The notes under the pieces were generated by a model that worked only from the letters and a program-made list of their open reading frames with translations, searched no databases and had not been told where the DNA came from. Of a DNA stretch of 13,666 nucleotides, positions 1 through 7,900 are shown in pieces. The stretch is from Planctomycetaceae bacterium (GTDB taxonomy: Bacteria; Planctomycetota; Planctomycetia; Planctomycetales; Planctomycetaceae): positions 1,243 through 14,908 of the forward strand of contig DOCI01000219.1 of assembly GCA_003503535.1 (NCBI GenBank), written 5' to 3'. Both the position numbers and the translations under genes were made by a program. Every line of letters begins with the position of its first letter. The stretch's first letter is position 1.

Positions 1-658
1 GGTCCGCTTCGTCAGCGTGGAGTGGCCAATGAGGTGCGATATGAGCCACATAGAGGAAGAAGGGGGCCTCCTTTACGACCGCTTCTTTCAAAAAACGTAG
101 AGCATAATCATTGATCGCTTTGGTGAGATAGAAATCCCTGGGCAGAGCAAATCGCTGTCGATCAAGATAGAACGGGTTTTGTTGAACTTCGTGAAAATAA
201 CTAATCTTCCCTTGGCACATCGGACCAAAGAATCGATCAAATCCACGATCGAGTGCCGAGTCTCGCCCCTGCCACTTGCCAGTCATCATCGTGTGATAAC
301 CAGCGTGCTGCAGAAATTCGGAAACTAACACGCACTTTGTGTAGTCTTTGGGTTGATTCCAGTGATCGCCACGATGACCTGTCTGTTGGCAGTATAACCC
401 AGTTAATAACGAGGCACGCGTTGGGCCACAGACCGAGTTGTTGTAGAACTGGGTGAAACGCAGCCCATCTTGTGCCAACGAATCGATATGGGGTGTACGA
501 ATCTCGCCTCCATAACAACCAATGTCAGACCAACCCAGATCATCAGCCATCACCAGTACAATATTAGGGCGGTCCACCTCGACAGCCATAATGTTTGAGC
601 AGAAAGCCAAGACAATCAGTTGGATGAGTGAAATCAAAATCAGTACCACACTCTGCAT
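1..658 (-). CDS. Secreted S1-family sulfatase (arylsulfatase type), C-terminus cut by window edge
   Basis: Formylglycine-dependent sulfatase that hydrolyses sulfate esters, likely on algal or other sulfated glycans, outside the cytoplasm. 219 codons are visible; the family is usually 450-550 residues, so more than half is missing. Residues 1-25 form a hydrophobic signal peptide ending at MAVEVDRPN. The metal-binding MADDLGW motif has Asp39-Asp40. The CxPxR maturation signal is CGPTR at residues 77-81, where Cys77 is converted to formylglycine. Next come GKWQG (Lys128, Gln130), the family's RGFDRFFG and an APHWPLH segment. The usual GKWH histidine is Gln here. The ATG at 658 gives a clean signal peptide; only a weak GGAAAA precedes it. 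It lies 196 bases downstream of the metallophosphoesterase on the same strand, with its own candidate promoter. The family call is firm; the substrate cannot be read from sequence. Confidence 0.93.
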   Translation of the reverse strand, partial: MQSVVLILISLIQLIVLAFCSNIMAVEVDRPNIVLVMADDLGWSDIGCYGGEIRTPHIDSLAQDGLRFTQFYNNSVCGPTRASLLTGLYCQQTGHRGDHWNQPKDYTKCVLVSEFLQHAGYHTMMTGKWQGRDSALDRGFDRFFGPMCQGKISYFHEVQQNPFYLDRQRFALPRDFYLTKAINDYALRFLKEAVVKEAPFFLYVAHIAPHWPLHADEAD

Positions 659-681
659 TTTATTTTCCAGTTTTTGCAAAG

Positions 682-710
682 ATTATATATTCTGAATGGT
701 AGATTATTCA
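682..710 (-). promoter_or_regulatory. Candidate sigma70-type promoter for the sulfatase gene
   Basis: On the minus strand a perfect TATAAT (682-687) lies 17 bases from TGAATA (705-710), a weak -35 match. Transcription would start near 675, about 17 bases before the sulfatase ATG at 658. This would let the sulfatase be transcribed separately from the metallophosphoesterase. Motif reading only. Confidence 0.3.
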
Positions 711-752
711 CCGAGGCACGTCACTCCTCTCAGTGTAACACCAGCGGTCGTT

Positions 753-769
753 GTGGAGACTGTCTCCAC
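753..769. other. Perfect inverted repeat between metallophosphoesterase and sulfatase genes
   Basis: GTGGAGAC-T-GTCTCCAC, with 8-base arms around one base, about 85 bases after the metallophosphoesterase stop. In RNA it would fold with a small loop. No T-run follows on either strand, so it is not a standard intrinsic terminator. It could be an mRNA-stabilising hairpin or a protein-binding palindrome. Confidence 0.35.
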
Positions 770-854
770 GCTTGTTAAGCTCAAGCCTTTGGTGACAATT
801 TACGATGTTTCGACCAGGTATTTGGCACATTCACGGAGCTGACGGTCATAGGCC

Positions 855-1763
855 TCAGCTTCGCCATTGCAGCATCTTAGTTTCCCCGTTCCAGGGATGC
901 TGGGGATCGGTGGTATGTGTTGTCAAGGTCACGCCCTCGTTGGAAAGCCGGGCGGTTGTCCAGCCGGTTGTGGAGGTTGCTGGGTTCCCAACATAAGAGG
1001 TCGCTGGAGTGTTAAGGATGTGAATGCCCTGATGCTTAAAGATGCTTCGATCGTGAATATGTCCGTGAATATAAGCCTTCACATGGGAGCGAGCAGTCAG
1101 AATATTCCAAAGCGGCTGAGAGTCGATCAGTCCTCCCGGAAAGTGTAACGGATCGCCTCCCAGACGTGGATTGTGATGGGCAACTATCAAGGCTGGTTTT
1201 GTCGCATGGGCATCCAATGCCTGGGCAAGCCAGGATAACTGGACGCCGCCGATGGCTCCTTGGGTGACCATGGTTTCCTTCAGGGAATCGAGCAAAAAGA
1301 AGTTAGCCCTGGGAGTCTGTACCACCGAAATATGACGTGACTCAACCGGGGGATCGGCTGGGCGTTCATCTTCCAGAATGGAATAGAATGCTTCCCGATT
1401 GTCGTGATTTCCGAGCGTGAGATGTGTTTCAATCTCTGCTTCATGGAGCGGACGCAGTAGCTTCGCGAAATGCTGATAATCACCTGGTTGTCCATCCTTC
1501 AACGCTAAGTCGCCGTTGATCGGAACACAACCCGGTTGTGTCTTACGGTTAACTAACTCAGTTACGACTTGTCGTAAATGACTGGGAACGGGAGAGTCGG
1601 ACGACTGCTTCTCGCCAATATGTGTGTCGTTCAGGAGGTACACGAGATCGCCATCCACAGCTGGTCGCGAGTTAGCGAACGACGGAGAAGAACAGACAAC
1701 AATCCCAGCTCCGACCGTCTTGAGAAACTGACGGCGGCTGTGTTGAACAAGATGGACAGGCAT
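855..1763 (-). CDS. Tat-exported calcineurin-like metallophosphoesterase
   Basis: Dinuclear-metal phosphoesterase of 302 residues. The N terminus holds a twin-arginine motif, SRRQFLK (9-15), then a hydrophobic stretch to about residue 30, so the protein should fold with its metals in the cytoplasm and be exported by Tat. Metal-ligand motifs appear in the family order: DTH (Asp46, His48), GD (Asp85), GNHD (Asn119), AHHN (His196) and GHIH (His235, His237). All expected ligands are present, so it should be active. The ATG at 1763 has GGAG about eight bases upstream. It lies 78 bases downstream of the LamG/sialidase-like gene and upstream of the sulfatase on the same strand, suggesting a role in phosphate release or glycan breakdown. 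The substrate is unknown; the family includes phosphodiesterases, phosphatases and nucleotidases. Confidence 0.9.
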   Translation of the reverse strand: MPVHLVQHSRRQFLKTVGAGIVVCSSPSFANSRPAVDGDLVYLLNDTHIGEKQSSDSPVPSHLRQVVTELVNRKTQPGCVPINGDLALKDGQPGDYQHFAKLLRPLHEAEIETHLTLGNHDNREAFYSILEDERPADPPVESRHISVVQTPRANFFLLDSLKETMVTQGAIGGVQLSWLAQALDAHATKPALIVAHHNPRLGGDPLHFPGGLIDSQPLWNILTARSHVKAYIHGHIHDRSIFKHQGIHILNTPATSYVGNPATSTTGWTTARLSNEGVTLTTHTTDPQHPWNGETKMLQWRS

Positions 1764-1841
1764 GTTGTTTCTCCGTTTTCTTGTTTGCGAGTGGTTTTGA
1801 TAAACGCAGTTTGAGACGCGAGTATTTGCTGATGAAATGAA

Positions 1842-3668
1842 CTATCTGATCTGTATGGCAGCCAGCGGGATAATCGCCATTTCGGCACTGTTGAGGTTAC
1901 CGCGTCGGCCTCCATTATTCGAGTATCCCACATAGAGATGGCCTGCATGCTCGATCGCGCACGGATAAGAAAGACTGAGACTGTCTGCCGACTCTCCAGG
2001 ATTGTCGGGATGCCGAGATCGGCGAATCACGAACACTTTGCGAAAAATGTTCTCACCGGGAGCCGTCACGGCGATCGTCAAAGGTGTCCGTTTTCCTCCG
2101 TTGTTTTTGGCGGTAGTACAGATCAGAAAGTGTTGCCCATTGCTGAGCGTGCCAGCCGCAGGCTTCGAGGTCGCCATCGGCAGGTTGCTGATTATTGAAG
2201 GAGTCCACGTCCGCCCAGCGTCTCCGCTCGTAGCGAGCAACGCCGAAGCGCCGCCTCCGTAGCGGGCGATATTGAAGATTCGTGCCCCATCAATAAATAA
2301 CGCAGATTCGCCCCACATGCGACTGATGCCTTCATCTGCCGGGATCTCAACATAGTCCCAGTTGGTGAAATCATCACCATGACTGATCGCGACCGCGGCT
2401 GGAAACACACTGTCATTGGTATATGGCCCTGCGGAAATTCCGGGCATGACCCAGTTGCCATTGTCCATCCGCACCGGCTGGTTCATTGGCCAGAATCCAT
2501 TCTCGACGACAATGCCATGCTTAATCCATTCGCCGGTGTTTTCATCGAGTGAGTAAGCCCGCGTATGAATATTTTTCATTTTATCGTAGTAGGCACCATG
2601 GAAAGCCCACAGCTTCCCAGCATGCGAAAGAAAGACACCATGGCTCACCGCAAGATTCTCATCTCCGCCATTATCAATCATACGCAACTCGCTCCAGGTT
2701 CGGCCCTGATCGCCACTGACCCGGTATTGGGCTTCTTCAGTGACCGTATTCTCCGCCCCCTTGTTGTGCCCGATCGACGCATAGAGCTTGCCTTTGTGCC
2801 AGCCGAGTCCGACGCCGTGCAGAAACGTGTAACCATCGGCTTGCTGGTCCCATTTCTTGATCACGCGAAACGAAACATCATTGAGAACCTGAATGTCGGC
2901 GGCGACGGGCAACGGTCGGGCATCATCCCAGAGCGAAACGGGCTTGGCGACATCAGGAATCGAATGCGTTGCGTCGACCGGGCTATAGAGAGATCCCATT
3001 TCAGGTGCCGTTAAGGCACGCCGAAAAAGCCGTGCTTCATCCAGAGCCCCCCAGAAGTTTTGCCAAATCCGTCCATTGTCGTTGACGCCGCCAAACGTAA
3101 GCGGAGCTTCAGTCTGAGGAATCGGCTGTGAAAGATTGACCTCTCCGACGCGTGTTCCATTCAGCCAGAGTTCAACTTTGTCGGTCTGAAACACGAGTCC
3201 AGCCTGATGCCAACGCCCCGGCATTAAGGTGGCGTCTGTCTGCAGAGTCTTCCAGCCACTTTGATGGACATAGAGTCGCAACTTTTGATCACGGTCCAGC
3301 ATCAAGCCCCATTCACGCTCGCCCAGCGAGTAGCGATTCTTTGCCACGATCATTTGCTGACCTCGATCGAGATGATAAGGGTTGAACCACACCAACAGCG
3401 TGAATGGTTTTGTACTGTGAATCAGTGTGTCAGAGTTTTTTACTTCGAGCAGGGTACGTCCATCCAATACAGTCGACTTGCCCTGAACGCCAGCGGCTTG
3501 CCGAACCTGACCACCTCTCTGCAATAGATCTTCAGAAATAATGGAATCGAATACCCAGGCATGATCTGCAGGTATTGTTCCGTGGTCTTGAGCGAATAAG
3601 GGAATCGCACTGATGGCGATGAGAGCAACCGCTACGAAAGCGTCCCGGTATTGACAATGCTTGTACAT
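1842..3668 (-). CDS. Secreted LamG-domain plus sialidase-like beta-propeller protein
   Basis: 608 residues. A signal peptide (1-26, ending LFA before QDH) is followed by a concanavalin-like LamG domain at about 35-230. Its marks are the LLVWFNP strand, GRWHQAGLVF, VELWLNG and GALDEARLFRRALT. Residues 255-605 resemble a six-bladed sialidase/BNR propeller, with two clear Asp boxes: SGDQGRTW (318-325) and SGDAGRTW (481-488). This arrangement fits a secreted glycan-binding glycoside hydrolase. Planctomycete proteins of this kind are usually labelled exo-alpha-sialidase, but activity on sialic acid is unproven. The longer frame starts at TTG 3686 without a ribosome binding site; ATG 3668 gives a better signal peptide and is used here. 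It is first in a same-strand run with the metallophosphoesterase and sulfatase, and a decayed transposase lies just upstream. Confidence 0.82.
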   Translation of the reverse strand: MYKHCQYRDAFVAVALIAISAIPLFAQDHGTIPADHAWVFDSIISEDLLQRGGQVRQAAGVQGKSTVLDGRTLLEVKNSDTLIHSTKPFTLLVWFNPYHLDRGQQMIVAKNRYSLGEREWGLMLDRDQKLRLYVHQSGWKTLQTDATLMPGRWHQAGLVFQTDKVELWLNGTRVGEVNLSQPIPQTEAPLTFGGVNDNGRIWQNFWGALDEARLFRRALTAPEMGSLYSPVDATHSIPDVAKPVSLWDDARPLPVAADIQVLNDVSFRVIKKWDQQADGYTFLHGVGLGWHKGKLYASIGHNKGAENTVTEEAQYRVSGDQGRTWSELRMIDNGGDENLAVSHGVFLSHAGKLWAFHGAYYDKMKNIHTRAYSLDENTGEWIKHGIVVENGFWPMNQPVRMDNGNWVMPGISAGPYTNDSVFPAAVAISHGDDFTNWDYVEIPADEGISRMWGESALFIDGARIFNIARYGGGASALLATSGDAGRTWTPSIISNLPMATSKPAAGTLSNGQHFLICTTAKNNGGKRTPLTIAVTAPGENIFRKVFVIRRSRHPDNPGESADSLSLSYPCAIEHAGHLYVGYSNNGGRRGNLNSAEMAIIPLAAIQIR

Positions 3669-3688
3669 CAGATGGTTTCTTTTCAATG

Positions 3689-3704
3689 ATTGACATCAGT
3701 CAAT
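3689..3704. promoter_or_regulatory. Inverted repeat just upstream of the LamG/sialidase-like gene
   Basis: ATTGAC-ATCA-GTCAAT, with six-base arms, sits about 20 bases before the ATG at 3668. It could be an operator or a 5'-leader hairpin. No clear -10/-35 pair could be assigned nearby. Confidence 0.25.
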
Positions 3705-3788
3705 GAATGCAGGTGATGGTGTTTCTGAATCTGCAAACTTTTGAGGCGATCGTGACGGAATCGGCCTATACACCGAATTCAGTCAGCA

Positions 3789-4039
3789 TGGGTGTGCAGG
3801 CAAACGAAGAAGTTAACCGAGGAGACCAGGGATCCTCATCCACGATCGAGTCATGAAATACAAAAAAATTTCGTGAAACTGTCGAAGAGGCGGGCAGGAA
3901 AATGAATCCGTTACCAATAACTTCGCCGAGTCTGAATGGTCGCTGCGAGCGGTTTATTGAAACGATCAAGTTGGAGTGCCTCAATAAGTTTATCATGTTT
4001 GTTAAAAAAGCATCTCGATTAACCTCCTGCCTGAGGTGA
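3789..4039 (+). pseudogene. Decayed DDE (rve-type) transposase C-terminal fragment
   Basis: Three short frames together read like the end of an IS3/IS481-type integrase core. Frame one (from 3789) gives WVCRQTKKLTEETRDP. Frame two (3835-3876) gives LIHDRVMKYKK, whose Asp (codon 3844-3846) matches the second catalytic Asp, then stops at TGA. Frame three (3869-4039) contains FRETVEEAG, SPSLNGRCERFIETIK and LECLNKF, with the catalytic Glu at 3947-3949, and ends at TGA. The frame change falls at an A7 run (3862-3868). The family's 34-residue gap between Asp and Glu is recovered if two bases were lost there. The N-terminal part and the first Asp are missing, and no inverted terminal repeats or target duplication were found. 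It is a dead relic beside the LamG gene. Confidence 0.7.
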
Positions 4040-4282
4040 ATATGGCATGGACTGTTACCAATACTCTATACAGTTATTCCGAGTGACCGGATGGTGGTAT
4101 TCGATTGTTTGCGTGTCTTAAAACGAACACGTTGCTGTTCCTCAATGATGAGCCTGTATTCGCATGAAAAATCCTGCAAAGTTTTTGCACCTTACGTGTT
4201 CTGGCGATCCGCATTCAACAGCTCATTCACCATGGTCATGTCAATGACATTACGGAACCTGCGATACTGGGGCTGCGGTCGA
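4040..4282. other. Stretch without a convincing gene
   Basis: Between the transposase relic and the small Cys-rich gene. The minus strand has a frame interrupted once (TAA at 4192-4194) that runs to a TAG at 4066-4068. It reads protein-like in places (FRNVIDMTMVNELLNADRQ, then CEYRLIIEEQQRVRFKT) but has no start signal or recognised family. It also holds a 13-base palindrome, ATGTCAATGACAT, at 4238-4250. It may be further debris from the insertion, or intergenic DNA. Confidence 0.4.
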
Positions 4283-4462
4283 TCATTTGTTTTCAGTTTG
4301 CTCCTCTGGATGCTGTTGATCGTATTCGTCCATGAGGACGGACGGGCAGGTTTCTTCCTGCTCGCATTGTTTGCAGATGACGCGGATCAGGTCGGTACTG
4401 CCGAGTTTTAAGTGGTTCTTCTCACACAGTTGGTACAGTTCCTTCAGGTGATTACAGACCAT
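4283..4462 (-). CDS. Small Cys-rich protein, 59 residues, possible zinc-binding
   Basis: Starts MVCNHLKELYQLC and contains five cysteines: Cys3, Cys13, Cys30, Cys33 and Cys39. The pattern CKQCEQEETC (30-39) suggests a zinc ribbon or similar metal site. The C-terminal 15 residues are acidic and polar. The ATG at 4462 is chosen over the longer frame start at 4501 because a strong AAGGAGAG ribosome binding site lies about six bases upstream. There is no signal peptide or membrane segment, so it is probably cytoplasmic. I recall similar short Cys-containing hypothetical proteins in planctomycetes but cannot verify this. It stands alone, 477 bases downstream of the RND pump on the same strand. Function unknown. 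Confidence 0.65.
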   Translation of the reverse strand: MVCNHLKELYQLCEKNHLKLGSTDLIRVICKQCEQEETCPSVLMDEYDQQHPEEQTENK

Positions 4463-4939
4463 GCTTCTCTCCTTGATTATGTTGTTAATGAGTTTGATCA
4501 ATCTCCTGGATACTAAATCCCATGCTGTTGCAGAGGTTGCATTACGGATCTGGGCAGCATCTTTCGATGATCACATAATATAGACCATTTCAAACGGTTT
4601 ATGCAGTCGCTGGGACACCAAATGTTACAAAACGCTGTAGGGGAGGCGAGAGTTTCCGCACGAAAGCACGGCTCAAAAATAAATCGAGAACAAATTTGTC
4701 AGACTTTTGATAAGCCTGTCGCATGAGAGTTGAAGTGAAAGAAAGAGATGATTGATCGGGCTCAGCACATGGCAGTGAATTGAAAATCACAGATCCCCAA
4801 GCAAAATGAAAATTGAGGAGTGAATGTGATACCACTCCATCTACGGACTCAGTGACGAGAACTCGCGAGGAAAAGTCCAGATTGTTGTGACAAACAGCAG
4901 GGCACAATCTCGAAGAATCAAACAACAGTTCGATTCCGA
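4463..4939. other. 477-base gap between small gene and RND pump
   Basis: A 129-codon minus-strand frame (4599-4988) overlaps the end of the pump gene in another frame, lacks a ribosome binding site and matches nothing I recognise, so it is not called. A weak stem-loop, AATCAAAC-AACA-GTTCGATT (4916-4935, one wobble pair in the minus-strand RNA), lies just after the pump stop. The rest should contain the promoter and leader of the small gene; an AT-rich patch at 4575-4582 could be a -10 element, with no good -35. Confidence 0.4.
4916..4935 (-). terminator. Weak stem-loop after the RND pump gene
   Basis: Eight-base arms with a four-base loop, starting 5 bases after the stop of the pump gene. 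One pair is a G-U wobble in the transcript and no U-run follows. It is at best a weak terminator or an mRNA 3' end structure. Confidence 0.2.
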
Positions 4940-7900
4940 TTAGCTTGTTTTCAATTTCGAGCGACGATGAATCAATGAATAGACACATGGGACAAGGACT
5001 AATGTCAATACTGTGGAGACGATCATTCCACCGAGTAGTGCTCGCGCCAGAGGAATCATCGCTTCGTTGCCGGGGGCCAGTTGAAACGAGAGTGGCAGCA
5101 TGGAAGCGACGAGAGTTAACGAAGTCATCAGAATAGGACGCAGGCGAATTTGAGCCGCTGAAAGAGCGGCATCCCGTGGACTGAGTCCTTCACTTAGGCG
5201 TCTGTTGGCGAATTCAACGAGCAGAATTGAATTATTTACGACGACTCCAATCATCATCAAGGTACCCATCAGCGACTGAATGTTGATGTATGTGTCTGTC
5301 AGGAACAAAATGACCAGCACGCCTCCCAGTCCGAGTGGTACAGCCAGCATGATGATCAGGGGATCGACAAACGAACGGAACTGAGCCATCAGAACCAGAT
5401 AGACCAGAACGCCCGCAACGATCAGTCCGATACCGAGCAGCCTCATCCCCGATTGCATCGTTTCCACGGGGCCACGAATCGTGGTAGATACACCGTTCTC
5501 AAATGTCATTCCCGCCAAAGCTTGTTCAACTTCCTTCGCGACCGAACCAATATCGCGTCCAGAAACATTCACGTGCACATCGTTGACGCGGGAAATATTG
5601 TAATGAGCAATTTCACCCGGAATGTTGACTCGTTTGATGGTGGCGATATTTGAGAGCGGGATCGTGATCGGACCTGTTGGAGTCTCCAGCGAGAGCGGGA
5701 TATTGCGAATTTCATCGAGTGATTGAAATTCATTATCTTCATACTGCACGCCCATAAAGAAGTCGACACCCGATTTAGGATCAATCCAGATGGTCGGCGA
5801 GTATCCGACGCTGGAACCAAGAGCCGTCAAGACGGTTTGTGCAACCTGTTCCTGATCGACACCAAGATATTTGGCCCGGGTGCGATCAACCTGCACATCG
5901 AATTGAGGATAGTCGAGCGATTGTGCAATCTGGACATCTCGGGTGCCGGGAATCTTCTGCACGACATTCACAATTCGCTCAGCCGCATCACGGCATTGTG
6001 TCAATGTTCCTGCGGAAACCTGCACACTGATTGGTGTTGGCACTCCTTCATTCAATGCCATATTGACGATGCCGCCCGAGACAAACAGAAATTCTTCCAT
6101 GGGATACTCTTCAGCCAGCTTCTCGCGGAGTTGATTCAAATAGGTTTGCGTGCTGGTCTGACGCCCGGACTGCTTGAGGTTCACAATCATGTAAGCGGTA
6201 TCGGGTCCGGAATTTGAACTGAGAACGGTCGAGAAACCGGCTCCTTTTCCGACGGGAAGTCCGATGTTGGAGATGATCGTATCAATCTCATTTCCGGGAA
6301 TGATTTCCTGAATCGTCCCTTCAATCTGTTCGACAAGTTCTTCGGTTTTGAGCAGGTCTGTGCCGGGCAGAGTCTTCAGTCGAATTTCAAAAGTTCCAGC
6401 ATCGACATCCGGAAAAAGTTCGGAACCAATCTGCGGCAAAAGCAGAAATGAAGAACCGACGACAAGCACTATGACCAGAACGCTTAACGCGGGAACTTTC
6501 AAAGCAATGTTCAGCGAATGTCCGTATAGTCCGACCGGCTTTGTTTCTTTATAATCCTCTGTCGCTTTCGAGTTCTGCACTTTTTCCCGGACAAAGGTGG
6601 CACAAAAAGCCGGGACGACTGTCAGGGCGAGAAAGTAAGAGGCACCAATCGTGAACGTTGCAGCCAGTGAGAGTGGCTCGAACAAATATTTGATCATGCC
6701 CGAAAGGAAAACCGCGGGAAGAAAGACCGCCAGTGTGGTGACAGTTCCTGCAAGAATGGCACCTGAAACCTCTTCAGTTCCCTCACGGGCAGCCTGCATC
6801 GGAGTTTTTCCCATTCGTTGATGACGAATCACATTTTCGACAACAACAATTCCTGCATCGACCACCGTTCCAATTGCCAGTGCGATTCCCCCAAGTGTCA
6901 TGACGTTAATCGTCTGGCCGGTGAAGGCGAATCCGAGTCCACCGATTAGAATCGCAAGAACAATAATCGAAACAATAACGAGCGTGGGCAGAAAGCGTCG
7001 CAGGAACAAGAACACAACTATGGCGACCAGTAATGCTCCCAGTCCAATTTGGCTGTAGAGATTCGACATCGCGTTGCGGATGTAAAGCGACTGATCCGAA
7101 ACGAGTGTCACTTCGGTCGCCTCAGGAATGTCGCCCCGTTCCTTCATCTTGGGGATTTCGGAAGCGATTCCATCATAGATTCGATCCACAACGGCTATCG
7201 TATTTTCGCCCGGTTCACGCAGCAGAGGACAATAGACTGAACGTTTTCCGTTCACACGCACGATATTGTATTGCAGAGCGGCATCGTCAACGACACGACC
7301 AACATCCCGGATAAAAACGGGACGCTCGTCTCGAACAGTGATCGGAATCGCTTCAATCTCTTCGACGGTTGGCAATGTGTTGCGAGGATGTACCTGATAA
7401 TCGGTCCCTCCAATCCGAGCAGAACCCGCGGCCAGCACCAGATTCGATTTCTGCATCGATTCAACAACATCTCTCGCACTGACGTTATGAGCCTGAAGTT
7501 TGGCAGGATCGACATACACCATCATCTGTCGAAACTTGCCGCCAAACGGATGCGGAATCTGCACACCTTTCAGGCCACCCATTTTGTTTCGCACCGCATA
7601 ATATCCAATGCTGTACAATTCCGATTCGCTCAAACCTTCGCCGGATATCGCTGCCAGTACAACGGGAAGATTTGCAGGTTCACTTCGCAGGGTAAACGGC
7701 CATTCAATCCCCGGAGGCAAGTGAAACATATCACTGGCTTCGAGATTGACGATATCGTTCATCGCAGAACTCGAGTCGGCTCCCGGCTGAAAAAACACTT
7801 TGATGACAGCTGCACCGGGAATGGTTCGCGATTCCTGATGTTCAATCTTTCCCGCAAGAGTCAAAGCACGTTCGACACGTGAGCTGACTGATTTCTCCAT

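Noticed and set aside
4091..4411. 106-codon plus-strand frame
   Set aside because: Largely antisense to the small Cys-rich gene, which has a much better ribosome binding site; the Leu/Phe-rich stretch is a by-product of the opposite strand.
4599..4988. 129-codon minus-strand frame beginning inside the end of the RND pump gene
   Set aside because: Overlaps the pump in another frame, has no ribosome binding site and no recognisable domain or composition of a real protein.
5723..6217. 164-codon plus-strand frame within the RND pump region
   Set aside because: Antisense shadow of a clear, full-length RND gene.
7271..7882. 203-codon plus-strand frame within the RND pump region
   Set aside because: Antisense shadow of the RND gene; composition is an artefact of the opposite-strand codons.
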